Assembly: GCA_905199755.1 (NCBI GenBank)
Contig: CAJKHT010000009.1
Coordinates: 1 to 51,082 of the forward strand
Source: an uncultured Eubacteriales bacterium
Lineage (GTDB): Bacteria > Bacillota > Clostridia > UBA1381
Direction: 5' to 3'
Length of the DNA: 51,082 bases
How positions within the stretch are numbered: the stretch's first letter is position 1; each line of letters opens with the position of its first letter. The notes under the pieces were generated by a model. The model saw nothing but the letters and a program-made list of their open reading frames with translations, was not told the DNA's origin and did not search any database. The position numbers and the translations under genes are program-made. Of the stretch, positions 16,701 to 23,735 are shown piece after piece.

Positions 16701-17094
16701 CACGAAGCTTGTATGGTATCACTGCATCGGTGTCATCTTCCGATACAACACCGTGGTTTTGCGTAAAGTCAATAAAATTTCCGCGGGCAGTATTCGGCTC
16801 AATACGAAACCATTCCGTACCTGTTTCACGGGAAATGCCGAGCTTTTTCAGATAAGCGTGAAAGTCCTTATCCGTAAATGTTCCGTATGGTTCTGTCATA
16901 TATGCGGCACGCAGTGCCCACCAAGTTTTATGCGCAACACCTACGGTATGTGTCTGCTCGTTGATACGAGTTTCCACATCACGTTCAGTAAAACCAATCT
17001 TTGTCCAGCCGTTATGTGCCGGTACTCCGGGAGTGGTATAGGCATAACACTGCGGAACGACCTTTGAGGCTGTTTTAATCTTAATCGCTGCCAT
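13717..17094 (-). CDS. GIY-YIG-like/DEAH helicase subunit of a restriction-modification system
   Basis: This 1125-residue protein starts with a T5orf172/GIY-YIG-like domain (~15-110: CYAYTTP, GWTKIGFTERD, TDKDFHAYLKK), a probable nuclease. An SF2 helicase core follows: Walker A AKPRFGKT (157-164), DEAH (277-280), SGTPF (304-308) and a motif-VI-like QAAFRAQNP. A long charged coiled region spans ~720-900. The C-terminus (~990-1125) looks like the first part of an adenine methyltransferase: FTPKKVVKDMV, then FADLYMKSGMYITEI in the motif I position. Its ATG overlaps the stop of the NPPY methylase gene (TAATG). It likely translocates on and cuts unmodified DNA with the two methylase subunits. It is the last gene of the operon. 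Confidence 0.82.
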   Translation of the reverse strand: MAAIKIKTASKVVPQCYAYTTPGVPAHNGWTKIGFTERDVETRINEQTHTVGVAHKTWWALRAAYMTEPYGTFTDKDFHAYLKKLGISRETGTEWFRIEPNTARGNFIDFTQNHGVVSEDDTDAVIPYKLRDEQAEAVRKTAEYFNNRENAEFLWNAKPRFGKTLSAYDLCLKLGAKNILIVTNRPAIANSWYSDYETFLGPQSGYIFVSNVDGIKDKKFVYSREEYTTRIDDNTKGCIEFVSLQDLKGSIYFGGHIDKLSEVSAEKGLTWDILIVDEAHEGVDTYKTDTAFNHIHRNRTLHLSGTPFKALANDKFPESAIYNWTYADEQKKKSDWDSANEIENPYANLPRLSLFTYQMSDIIRDKVKRGIELADDDIEEFAFDLNEFFKTTESGKFVHDTDVDKFLDAMTHQEKFPFSTPELRDELKHTFWILNRVASAKALAKKLKLHPVFKDYEIILAAGDGKLDDDSENEKSFNKVTKAIAENDKTITLSVGQLTTGITIPEWTAVLMLSNMASPALYMQAAFRAQNPCLFTDSNGNSYRKQNAYVFDFDPARTLTIFEQFANDLIPETSGEKGDFDSRKQHVRELLNFFPVYGEDEEGSMIELDAEKVLSIPRRIHAREVVERGFMSNFLFANISGIFGAPHEIIDIINNMQAIEEPKSLTSVSIDETTADDLNLNENGEVEIPKEQVIGTASDLFGDKVYADVEEQLSAAVEEIQRSVESAPNPKKDELQTLREQFAKPIADTLMESAKAQYGSDLRKSTQNQLERKIQETTDTVVTREYGDYTIRDHKLSKERDDKIQEAQQSGATMAEITQIDEEYAARRLQGYRDMVESINTKLHSEETVKKAAETIVETVETEKLKAEKDSIEGSVRDHLRGFSRTIPAFLMAYGNEDTTLANFDSLVPDNVFWEVTVNPQNGQGVTLDQFRMLRDGGDYMSDSGEMKHFDGHLFDEVVFNDAVQEFIKKRTELANYFEPDHKGDIFDFIPPQRTNQIFTPKKVVKDMVDRLEQENPGCFDNPDATFADLYMKSGMYITEIVTRLYQSKHMRALYPDNSERLNHIFAKQVYGCAPTEIIYRICLRYILGFSDEINIEKNNIRLCDTLEYAKNGTMDEQMRKLFDL

Positions 17095-18107
17095 TATGCC
17101 ATCTCCTTTACATGCGTTTCTATAAATTCGATTTCTGTTTCATCAAGACCGTATTTTCTGTAGAGCTGAAGATCAATATCATGGCTTGATTTCGTCCAGT
17201 CGATGTCGGAAGTGGATGTGAAGTCTTGGATGGGGACATATTTCCACACAGACTTTTTATTGTCTTGTGTTATTTTAAGAATCCCCAACATTGTTCTTGC
17301 AAAACGTGTCTTAATATATTTTAACAATGCCTTTGCTTCATATTCTGAATCCAGTGATCCTATACTTATAAAAGACTGGGTATGCCCGATTACGGGCGTA
17401 GATAATACTTCTCCAATTGCACCTGAACCATTGGCTTTGGGGAGAAATACTTTCCATTTCATAAAATTATCTGGTGTTTTTATATAATCGCTCTTGATAT
17501 ACTTTGTACAGCGAACGGTTTTTTGCAGCCCATATAGTCCTACATATGCATTGCTTTTTGGTTCATCAAAAAAAACAATGCCACATAATTTTTCAAAAAT
17601 ATTTGTGGTAACATCGTATTTATGACCTTTGCTAAGAAGTTTTTCAACATTGGGAAAATCAGCGTGTAACTTATCAGTTAGTTTATAACTTTCTGGGGCA
17701 TAAACCCAACTATCCAAACATAAAGTTCTGGTTCTAATTACCTTATCCTTGATGGTTCGTAACGCCTCAAAGTGAGTGAAAACTTCTATTATTCCAAAAT
17801 TGTGATTTGCATCACGATATGTAATAGCAACACCACCTTTAATATCTGTACCATTAAAGACCTTGCCACTGTCCTGTTCATATGAAAGTACCTTTAGATG
17901 CGGATCATGCAACATTTTTTCATTCCACGACTTTGGTGTTTTACCAGCGTTGAATAAAAAACGTGCAGGGGTTATAAGCTCAACCTTTTCCCCGACTTCG
18001 TATGCGGCGTCCATAAAAGTATGATATACGGGCTTATCCGAGGTATCTTTGGTTTCCTCCTGATACGGCGGATTTCCAATCACATAATCAAATAATTTCT
18101 TTCCCAT
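17094..18107 (-). CDS. Eco57I-type N6-adenine methyltransferase subunit (NPPY half)
   Basis: This 337-residue protein begins almost directly with the catalytic motif IV, FDYVIGNPPYQ (N12-P13-P14-Y15), where adenine N6 methyltransferases flip and modify their base. AELITPARFLFN-like and GGVAITYRD segments follow, as in Eco57I-class enzymes, and then a C-terminal region that is probably the target recognition domain. The AdoMet-binding motif I is not in this chain. That motif, or a version of it, lies in the upstream gene (18180-19121) and perhaps in the helicase C-terminus. AAAGGAGG precedes the ATG. The gene overlaps the downstream helicase start, so the system is a methylase split over separate chains. 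Confidence 0.82.
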   Translation of the reverse strand: MGKKLFDYVIGNPPYQEETKDTSDKPVYHTFMDAAYEVGEKVELITPARFLFNAGKTPKSWNEKMLHDPHLKVLSYEQDSGKVFNGTDIKGGVAITYRDANHNFGIIEVFTHFEALRTIKDKVIRTRTLCLDSWVYAPESYKLTDKLHADFPNVEKLLSKGHKYDVTTNIFEKLCGIVFFDEPKSNAYVGLYGLQKTVRCTKYIKSDYIKTPDNFMKWKVFLPKANGSGAIGEVLSTPVIGHTQSFISIGSLDSEYEAKALLKYIKTRFARTMLGILKITQDNKKSVWKYVPIQDFTSTSDIDWTKSSHDIDLQLYRKYGLDETEIEFIETHVKEMA

Positions 18108-18183
18108 GAGTTATACCTCCTTTACTTTTTTCTTTCTTATTTTGAGCTGTTGCAAATTTTACAACAGTTGATTTCTTACTCAT
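18088..18183 (-). CDS. 31-residue small protein between methylase halves
   Basis: A short reading frame starts with ATG at 18183-18181, overlapping the stop of the upstream methylase gene as ATGA, with AAAGGAG about 9 nt before it. It encodes MSKKSTVVKFATAQNKKEKS then KGGITHGKEII and overlaps the start of the next gene by 20 nt. It is Lys-rich, soluble and unlike any family I know. The ribosome site and coupling favour real translation. It could be a leader that feeds ribosomes to the next start rather than a working protein. Confidence 0.45.
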   Translation of the reverse strand: MSKKSTVVKFATAQNKKEKSKGGITHGKEII

Positions 18184-19121
18184 ATTCGCTGCTCCTTTAA
18201 ATCCATAAATTTCAAAGAGGTCTTGCTTCGCCAGTCTGTAACTCTGCACGGTACGGCTTCGGTTTCATCTTCACTGTCATCCTCTATGCCGAGCGTATCA
18301 AAGAGCGACAATTGCTTAAACTCCTCATAGGGTTTTCCGAGAGGAACGGTGTCGTTTAATCCATCCATCTGCCAGATGTTCCAGGCGATTTTGTTTGCTA
18401 TTTGCCGCAAAAGCTTTTCGTCCGGCTGTTTCTCCCAATGCTCCTCATAGTAATCCAAAAAGGTTAAAAGCAGATTGCTTCTCGCAATCAAAACATTGTC
18501 CCCTTGATATTCATAGCCGTATGATGCTTCAAAAGCACGAGTTGTCCACTTTAGCCATTCTTCGTAGGTGTCGGTATTTTCATTTACAACTCGAAGCTTT
18601 CTGTCAAGAATTCCGATGCGTTGTATCGGCGGAACGATTAATTTTCCGGTCGACACATCATAGCGGGAAACAAGGTACGGAGCTTCTCCACAGGTAATTT
18701 CAAGGCGGCGGGAATCAATATATTGCTGCCATTTTTTTTGTTTGGGAAACTCAATTTTCCCTTCTGTGACCGTCCATGTGTGATCATCATTTTCAATATT
18801 AAATACATTTTTGCAACAAAACCAGTCCTCATCGCAGTGGTTATTCATCTGATTGCATAGCCATGCCGGGGTGAAGACTTCCGCTTTTTTTCGTGTTCGC
18901 TGTGCCTGAGCTTCCTGGGATTTTTGTATGCGCGGGCGTATAATATCTGCATATCTCAGCAATGAATTTATATTCATTTGTACTTTGTCAGTAAAGCCTT
19001 CGCCGTATTCTTCATAAGTGTCTGTTGCCCAGATAATATTCTTTTTTGTCGATTTATCTTGAAGCAGAAGATCCAGCACATTCACAACCGGATAACAGCT
19101 GATGTCTATCAATTTTTCCAA
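18180..19121 (-). CDS. restriction-modification methylase subunit (AdoMet-binding half)
   Basis: This 313-residue protein resembles the chain often labelled restriction subunit M in Clostridia. KAEVFTPAWLCNQMN (80-94) is the motif X-like helix. LEITCGEAPYL (140-150) sits where motif I binds AdoMet but lacks the usual GxGxF form, and YQGDNVLIARSNLL (~204-217) follows. There is no NPPY here; that motif is in the next gene, so the two should assemble as one methyltransferase. Translation starts at TTG with AAGGAGG 12 nt upstream. The stop overlaps the 31-residue frame that precedes the NPPY gene. It would protect host DNA from the partner helicase. Confidence 0.75.
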   Translation of the reverse strand: MEKLIDISCYPVVNVLDLLLQDKSTKKNIIWATDTYEEYGEGFTDKVQMNINSLLRYADIIRPRIQKSQEAQAQRTRKKAEVFTPAWLCNQMNNHCDEDWFCCKNVFNIENDDHTWTVTEGKIEFPKQKKWQQYIDSRRLEITCGEAPYLVSRYDVSTGKLIVPPIQRIGILDRKLRVVNENTDTYEEWLKWTTRAFEASYGYEYQGDNVLIARSNLLLTFLDYYEEHWEKQPDEKLLRQIANKIAWNIWQMDGLNDTVPLGKPYEEFKQLSLFDTLGIEDDSEDETEAVPCRVTDWRSKTSLKFMDLKEQRI

Positions 19122-19164
19122 CGGAGAAATCCCCTCCTTTCTGAAACTTTGTAATCGGTACGGT

Positions 19165-19938
19165 TTATTCGTTTGTCATCGTTTTTTCTTTTATGTGATA
19201 GCTAATATCATGCTTTTTGCAAAAGGCTATGACCTCATTGGCACATTCATTGTAAAAATGCTTGTGATTTTTATATGCAGAAGTTTCTTTGCTATAGTTT
19301 GTCCTTCCAAAAATAATCTTGTCCACAAAGCTGACAGAATCAAGGATTTCACCGAAGTTCTGGTTTATTAAGTTTGGTGTGGGGTATGGTTCTATACTCA
19401 CCCATGTCTTACATCCCACATCGTGAAGTTTCCTTAATGCAGCAAGCCTGTCAGTATATGATGCCGCACCTGGTTCTGTTTTTTTACGATATTCTTCATC
19501 GAGAGAAACGAGTGTGATTCCATATTCATTCTTGCTGTATAAGTTTTTTAATTCAATCGGCAACAGTCCTTTTGTAAGGATGCAGCATTTTATGTGATTA
19601 TCATTTAATCTCTGTATTGCATTAATACTCATTCTTTGAATTTCCGGGTATCCGTACATAAAAGGATCGGTTGTAAAGCAAAGTTGAACAGACTGAATCT
19701 TATCTTTTAGTTTGGGTATTTCTTTATCAAGCAATTCAAGTGTGTTGGATACAAGAAAGGGATGACACCACTCTTCGTATGTCTTGACATGACCAAATCG
19801 TTTTTTTTGCAAAAATGCATAGCATGGATATTTGCAACCGTGCGAACAGCCAAGCACATGGTTCATTGTATAATCCCCATATTCAACACCTGTCCGATAG
19901 AGCATACTCTTGCGTTCTATGTATCCTGCCACTTTCAT
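19165..19938 (-). CDS. radical-SAM-like three-Cys protein, TcmP partner
   Basis: This 257-residue protein carries GCSHGCKYPCYAF, with Cys31, Cys35 and Cys39 spaced C-x3-C-x3-C. This is one residue off the classical radical-SAM C-x3-C-x2-C and typical of the three-Cys partner group related to phage Gp37/Gp68. FTTDPFMYGYPEIQ, LTKG and VSIEPYPTPNL fit a TIM-barrel like spore photoproduct lyase relatives. ATG at 19938 is preferred over GTG at 19950 because it overlaps the TcmP stop as TAATG. The constant pairing with TcmP is known for the family; the chemistry is not established. Inside a restriction operon, nucleic-acid modification or repair is the reasonable guess. Confidence 0.75.
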   Translation of the reverse strand: MKVAGYIERKSMLYRTGVEYGDYTMNHVLGCSHGCKYPCYAFLQKKRFGHVKTYEEWCHPFLVSNTLELLDKEIPKLKDKIQSVQLCFTTDPFMYGYPEIQRMSINAIQRLNDNHIKCCILTKGLLPIELKNLYSKNEYGITLVSLDEEYRKKTEPGAASYTDRLAALRKLHDVGCKTWVSIEPYPTPNLINQNFGEILDSVSFVDKIIFGRTNYSKETSAYKNHKHFYNECANEVIAFCKKHDISYHIKEKTMTNE

Positions 19939-21146
19939 TATCTCACCCACTTTACTGATACCGTTTGTCCGCGACCTTCTGTCATAAAGGATGTTGGTTT
20001 ACCTTTTTCTGTTATGCTTGGGTTTCTCATGACTTCAAGTTGTTTTTCTTTCTCTAATCTTTTTAAGATTGTTGTAATTTCTCCTGATTTGCATACAATC
20101 CCATAGTTAACAAAGAATACAGCCAGTGCTTTATTAAGTGATACCCAATTGTTGCATTGTGAAAAATGCTCTATAACATTATTTCTAATTTCGGTCTCAT
20201 CAATGATTTGATTATCAACTGTTTCTGGTAAAAGAGACAGTTGACCACCTGTTTGAATTTGTCTCATAAGTTCCCATCGGTTGCAAATATTATCAGCCAT
20301 CAATATGCAACCATCAGGGTGATTTGTCGCATGAATCATTCTATATTTTGTGTGCTGACCTTCCTTTATACGAATGGGCATATTTAAAACATATTTGAAA
20401 CTTTTAGTCAATCGTTGGCAGTATTGCTCGGCAAAGTATTCTTCAGCCTTATAGCCATCAATTTCACCATTTGAGAACTGCTTTATAATAGATTGCCAAT
20501 AAGCGCCTCCAGCTATTTGATTTAATGCCTCAATGGATTTGTCTGATATATCAAATATAGTAGGAGCATATTCAACAAGATCGTCAAAAAAACTATCATC
20601 CATTTTGAATTGTTTCCCCATAACTCTACATCCCTCACGGATAAAGCCGAAAGAGTTCATATTAATCAGCAATTCGATAGAATTAAATTTTCCATCAGCA
20701 AGCTCATCGAACTTTTGACAGTTCAGAGATTTTATACCATATGGATCAATGTATAAAAACACATTGCAGCCATTTTTATTTTTTAGAAGATCATCGATAG
20801 TATTCTCGTATGCACCGGATACAATTTTTGCCCTCGGATAATCCTTTAAATTATTTCTAAGATCATCAGCGTAGTTCAAATCTATAAAAGCCGGCAAAAT
20901 TTGCAGATGGCCATTTGCCTTTGAATTGCTCAAACTTTGCTGCATAATATCAAGTGCAATGAGAGGCGAACCCGGATTTCCATCATCAAATTTCCCTTTT
21001 CCTGCAAAACAATCTACATAAACTAATGGTTTTCCTGTATGCAGAATCTTAGTTACATACGGCTTTAAGTAACATCCCAACAACTGATCTTTTACATCAG
21101 ACCACGGTTTTTTTTCTACAAAAAAATCATCATTCTTCTTTGACAT
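19938..21146 (-). CDS. tcmP: three-Cys-motif partner protein TcmP
   Basis: This 402-residue protein matches the TcmP family. Near the N-terminus are KPWSDVKDQLLGCYLKPYV and LVYVDCFAGKGKFDDG, then PGSPLIALDI, which form a nucleotide- or methyltransferase-like Rossmann start. FLYIDPYGIKSL (~135-146) is the DPYG-type motif. A C-terminal winged helix (~335-400, NWVSLNKALAVFFVNYG and ITTILKRLEKE) probably binds nucleic acid. RBS GAGGGG lies before the ATG. It overlaps the radical-SAM-like partner by one base. The family is known by its partnership, not by a proven reaction. Its place between XRE/ImmA-type control genes and a split methylase suggests a defence role. Confidence 0.8.
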   Translation of the reverse strand: MSKKNDDFFVEKKPWSDVKDQLLGCYLKPYVTKILHTGKPLVYVDCFAGKGKFDDGNPGSPLIALDIMQQSLSNSKANGHLQILPAFIDLNYADDLRNNLKDYPRAKIVSGAYENTIDDLLKNKNGCNVFLYIDPYGIKSLNCQKFDELADGKFNSIELLINMNSFGFIREGCRVMGKQFKMDDSFFDDLVEYAPTIFDISDKSIEALNQIAGGAYWQSIIKQFSNGEIDGYKAEEYFAEQYCQRLTKSFKYVLNMPIRIKEGQHTKYRMIHATNHPDGCILMADNICNRWELMRQIQTGGQLSLLPETVDNQIIDETEIRNNVIEHFSQCNNWVSLNKALAVFFVNYGIVCKSGEITTILKRLEKEKQLEVMRNPSITEKGKPTSFMTEGRGQTVSVKWVR

Positions 21147-21175
21147 ATTGTTTCCCCTCTTTTCTTACTAACCTG

Positions 21176-21508
21176 CTAAAACGGAAGGTCATCTCCGGCA
21201 AGATCAGCAGGTATATCAAATGTATTATTTGTTGTATCTGTATACGGTTTTAGTAAATTTTCTTTGAAGAGCATTGTTGGCTGACCACAGAATTCGCAAT
21301 ATCGGGCGTTCCCTGCATTTCTATGAACTTGATACATACCTTGGTTCCCATATTCATCATAGTCGCAGCATCCTTCACATTCATTATACACAGAAAAACC
21401 ACATATGCGGCAATACTGTGCATTTTGTGAATATTCTTCGTTTCCGCACTTTGGACAGCGTACAAATTTAAGATTCTCGTCTGTTTCATATCCGTCGTTA
21501 TAAATCAT
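21176..21508 (-). CDS. double zinc-ribbon protein with SSB-like C-terminal tip
   Basis: This 110-residue protein has Cys pairs CPKCG...CRICG at ~18-37, an acidic Cys-rich insert (CEGCCDYDEYG), and CEFCG near 72. It ends in DLAGDDLPF. The last residues copy the acidic-hydrophobic tip that single-stranded DNA-binding proteins use to dock repair and replication enzymes (DDDIPF/DDDLPF type). The rest is not an OB fold. It overlaps the ImmA/IrrE stop by 11 nt and lies 29 nt before tcmP. A role in linking the system to SSB-interacting proteins, or mimicking SSB, is an inference from the tail alone. Confidence 0.65.
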   Translation of the reverse strand: MIYNDGYETDENLKFVRCPKCGNEEYSQNAQYCRICGFSVYNECEGCCDYDEYGNQGMYQVHRNAGNARYCEFCGQPTMLFKENLLKPYTDTTNNTFDIPADLAGDDLPF

Positions 21509-22886
21509 GTGCCACTAACACCTCCAATCGACTCCTTTCTATATTATCTGTCTTCTTCAAATAAGACAGAACCGTTTTCTGTTCTGAATTTATGACATTT
21601 GCTGCTAATGCAGTATCGGTCAATATATACACATCGTCATTATCGTCCGCAAATGCATGTGAGTAGAGTATAGCAGATTGCAAATCCATTGATACGCTTG
21701 ACTTTTTACCATACATCATATATTTCGCAAATTCCCAATAATCATAATCACACCAGTCACTATTGTAAAGCGTTCCTCGATATGTAATTAAACTTTGATA
21801 ACGCTTTTCGAATTCGGGATACCATTTATTTGAACCGGTTTCATTTCCACTATCTTTTGAATAACAAGTTTCTATACGATCCGCTTCGTTAACCAAAGGA
21901 GTACCACATATACAACAAAACAATGCTTTGTTTGAAAAATGATGATTTAAGCATACAGGACAGACTGTAATTTTTGCATAATTCAAATTGTTAGCTATAA
22001 AAGGTTCGGAAAATGGATACCAATGATGCTTTGTTCCCTGTTTTTTGGTAAATTTTCGGCGGGCTTCCATTCTATCGTGCATTGTTCTGTACATTTCGAA
22101 GCGCTCAATTTGTGAACCGCAATAGGAGCAGTATGTTGCATTCGGGTCATCTATGTACGAATAGCACTCCGGACACTTTCTGCACACAGATACATATTTT
22201 TCTTTCCACGGTAGTCCCCATGTTCGATAAATGCTTCTATAGATTGCTTCGTCTGCTTCTGTTATAAGAAATTTGAAGAAATTCCTCATAATTTTTGTGT
22301 CGTATTCGCCTGCCGGGAGATAGTTGTTGTTAAAAACACGATTGTATTTCTTTTCGGCAGCTTCCTCTGAAACGCCGAATAAGAGAGCTATCTCATTAAC
22401 TGTAATTTTTGGATAGTATTTCAAAATTGCAGTAGGCATGAGAAATTCTGCTGCAAAGTAGTGTGCTTCTATTTCTAAAACACCATATTGCTTTGATGTT
22501 ATTCCACCTCGGTTTAATGCAGTTTCGCTAAATTCGACAAGGTGACCAAGAATAATGTGACCTATCTCATGCATAATAGTCCAGGCAATCCGATCTGAAC
22601 TATTAACCGTAACATCATCATAAACGATGTAGTACTTTCCTGTACTATGCATCCTTATAGTTCGACCTTCCGCCTTAATCTGACGCAGATGAAACGGATC
22701 TTCTGATTTCATAACCTTTTTTGCATCTGACCATGGAATGCATTCAACATAATCTTTTAGTTCGTCAAGGACATCATAGGGAGAAATCGGAAATTTGGTA
22801 TAGCCACATTCAAGCAGGAACTTATATGCTGTCTGTGTCACATAATCAAACCGTGGTTTATCAGGAATTTTTTTCTTTTTTAGCAT
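21498..22886 (-). CDS. ImmA/IrrE metallopeptidase with C-terminal zinc ribbons
   Basis: This 462-residue protein belongs to the ImmA/IrrE family, zinc peptidases that cleave XRE-type repressors to switch on mobile-element or stress genes. The catalytic H106-E107-I-G-H110 lies in IMHEIGHIILGH, and the downstream EIEAHYFAAEFLMP holds the third ligand Glu. After ~residue 240 come zinc ribbons CPECYSY...CSYCG and CPVCLNH...CCICG and a C-terminal helical part unlike plain ImmA. The ATG at 22886 overlaps the XRE stop by 26 nt; a longer in-frame start reads deep into the repressor gene. It probably inactivates the XRE protein and so induces the whole island (inference from family and layout). Confidence 0.85.
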   Translation of the reverse strand: MLKKKKIPDKPRFDYVTQTAYKFLLECGYTKFPISPYDVLDELKDYVECIPWSDAKKVMKSEDPFHLRQIKAEGRTIRMHSTGKYYIVYDDVTVNSSDRIAWTIMHEIGHIILGHLVEFSETALNRGGITSKQYGVLEIEAHYFAAEFLMPTAILKYYPKITVNEIALLFGVSEEAAEKKYNRVFNNNYLPAGEYDTKIMRNFFKFLITEADEAIYRSIYRTWGLPWKEKYVSVCRKCPECYSYIDDPNATYCSYCGSQIERFEMYRTMHDRMEARRKFTKKQGTKHHWYPFSEPFIANNLNYAKITVCPVCLNHHFSNKALFCCICGTPLVNEADRIETCYSKDSGNETGSNKWYPEFEKRYQSLITYRGTLYNSDWCDYDYWEFAKYMMYGKKSSVSMDLQSAILYSHAFADDNDDVYILTDTALAANVINSEQKTVLSYLKKTDNIERSRLEVLVAHDL

Positions 22887-23256
22887 ATTCAATAAACATC
22901 TCCACTTGCTTGAATAGGTCGTCCAAATCCTCATCTTTCAAATCTGCATTTCTTGACAGACCATCTGCTATTTTTTCTACTGTTTCCTGTTGCTTTTGTG
23001 TTTTTAGACCGGGAAATGCTCGCTGAGTGGCAGACATATCATCATCCGGTGCATAGCCTGCAACCTTAAGCAAATCCTCTTGCGGAACATTCAAGGCGTC
23101 AGCTAAAGCACATAGAACCTTAAGCGAAGGCATTTTTCTTTCATTAGTTTCTATGCGCTGTACTTCTGTATGGCTAATGCCTGTGTTTGTGGCGAGCAAG
23201 TTTCGACTCATACCCAACTCAGTCCTCTTCGCTTTGATGAATTCGCCCAATGTCAT
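22861..23256 (-). CDS. XRE-family repressor of the defence operon
   Basis: This 131-residue repressor has an N-terminal lambda-repressor-type helix-turn-helix at ~6-60 (LGEFIKAKRTELGMSRNLLA, TGISHTEVQRIETNERKMPSL, LADALNVPQEDLL) and an acidic C-terminal tail. The ATG at 23256 has GGAGGTGA 7 nt upstream; a 7-codon longer start lacks this. It is the first gene of the minus-strand operon and overlaps the ImmA/IrrE gene, the classical repressor-antirepressor arrangement. Four copies of an 18-bp near-palindrome around its own promoter and the divergent one are likely its operators. Confidence 0.88.
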   Translation of the reverse strand: MTLGEFIKAKRTELGMSRNLLATNTGISHTEVQRIETNERKMPSLKVLCALADALNVPQEDLLKVAGYAPDDDMSATQRAFPGLKTQKQQETVEKIADGLSRNADLKDEDLDDLFKQVEMFIEYAKKEKNS

Positions 23257-23288
23257 AATTTCACCTCCACTATCCATTGTTTGTATTA

Positions 23289-23317
23289 ATTATAACACAC
23301 ATTGAACCTAAAAGCAA
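23289..23317 (-). promoter_or_regulatory. promoter of the XRE-led operon
   Basis: On the minus strand, -35 TTGCTT (23317-23312) and -10 TATAAT (23294-23289) are separated by 17 bp. Operator copy 1 overlaps the spacer and -35. Confidence 0.65.
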
Positions 23318-23477
23318 GGGTTTTTGTAAAAAAATTATACCTAAAAGTGCAATTAGCTATTGACCTTTTGAAATAAAAGGTGTATAATGTAATTGAACTT
23401 ATAGGTTCAATGATATGCTGCCGCTTAAAATTTACAGGTAGTTTATTTTTTGACGGTAGTTGCACCTATAAGTTCAT
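23302..23477. promoter_or_regulatory. four 18-bp operator copies between divergent transcripts
   Basis: Copies: TTGAACCTAAAAGCAAGG (23302-23319), TTATACCTAAAAGTGCAA (23335-23352), TTGAACTTATAGGTTCAA (23393-23410, reverse of the others, near-perfect palindrome) and TTGCACCTATAAGTTCAT (23460-23477). The consensus is TTGAACCTATAAGTTCAA. Copy 1 overlaps the leftward promoter, copy 2 precedes the rightward -35, and copies 3 and 4 lie in the rightward leader. This fits cooperative XRE repression of both transcripts. Confidence 0.75.
23360..23388 (+). promoter_or_regulatory. rightward promoter for the small divergent gene
   Basis: -35 TTGACC (23360-23365), 17-bp spacer, -10 TATAAT (23383-23388). 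An operator copy starts 5 nt after the -10, placed to block initiation. The leader before the first gene is about 150 nt. Confidence 0.75.
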
Positions 23478-23546
23478 AATATGCTTATTTTACAAATTAA
23501 AATTCTTTAACGAAGGCATCTTTTGCGGAAGAGAGGTGTGGGACAT

Positions 23547-23735
23547 ATGCAAGTTAGAGCAAAGCAGGGCAAAGGTAAATATTTGTTTGAGTGGGACCTT
23601 ATATCAAATAGGATTGAAATGATTGTTAAAGGAATGTACTATCTCATTGAACTTAACAATTGTGGGACAGAAAGCTCATACAAAATCATAGAGGAGCATC
23701 TTAAAACAGCTCCATCAAATAATCTCACAATTTAA
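23547..23735 (+). CDS. small protein under the shared operator
   Basis: This 62-residue frame has GAGAGGTG about 8 nt before the ATG. It encodes a basic start (MQVRAKQGKGKYLFEWDL) and an amphipathic remainder with one Cys. No family is recognised and there is no signal peptide. It is the only gene read from the rightward promoter that carries the four operators, so it is controlled together with the defence operon. It could be an antitoxin-like, anti-restriction or regulatory partner; nothing in the sequence decides this. Confidence 0.5.
   Translation: MQVRAKQGKGKYLFEWDLISNRIEMIVKGMYYLIELNNCGTESSYKIIEEHLKTAPSNNLTI

Noticed and set aside
13717..19121. BREX, DISARM or Type I assignment for the restriction genes
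   Set aside because: No PglZ, BrxC/L, DrmA/B or HsdS-type specificity subunit is present; a split Eco57I-type methylase with a GIY-YIG-like/DEAH helicase is the better description.
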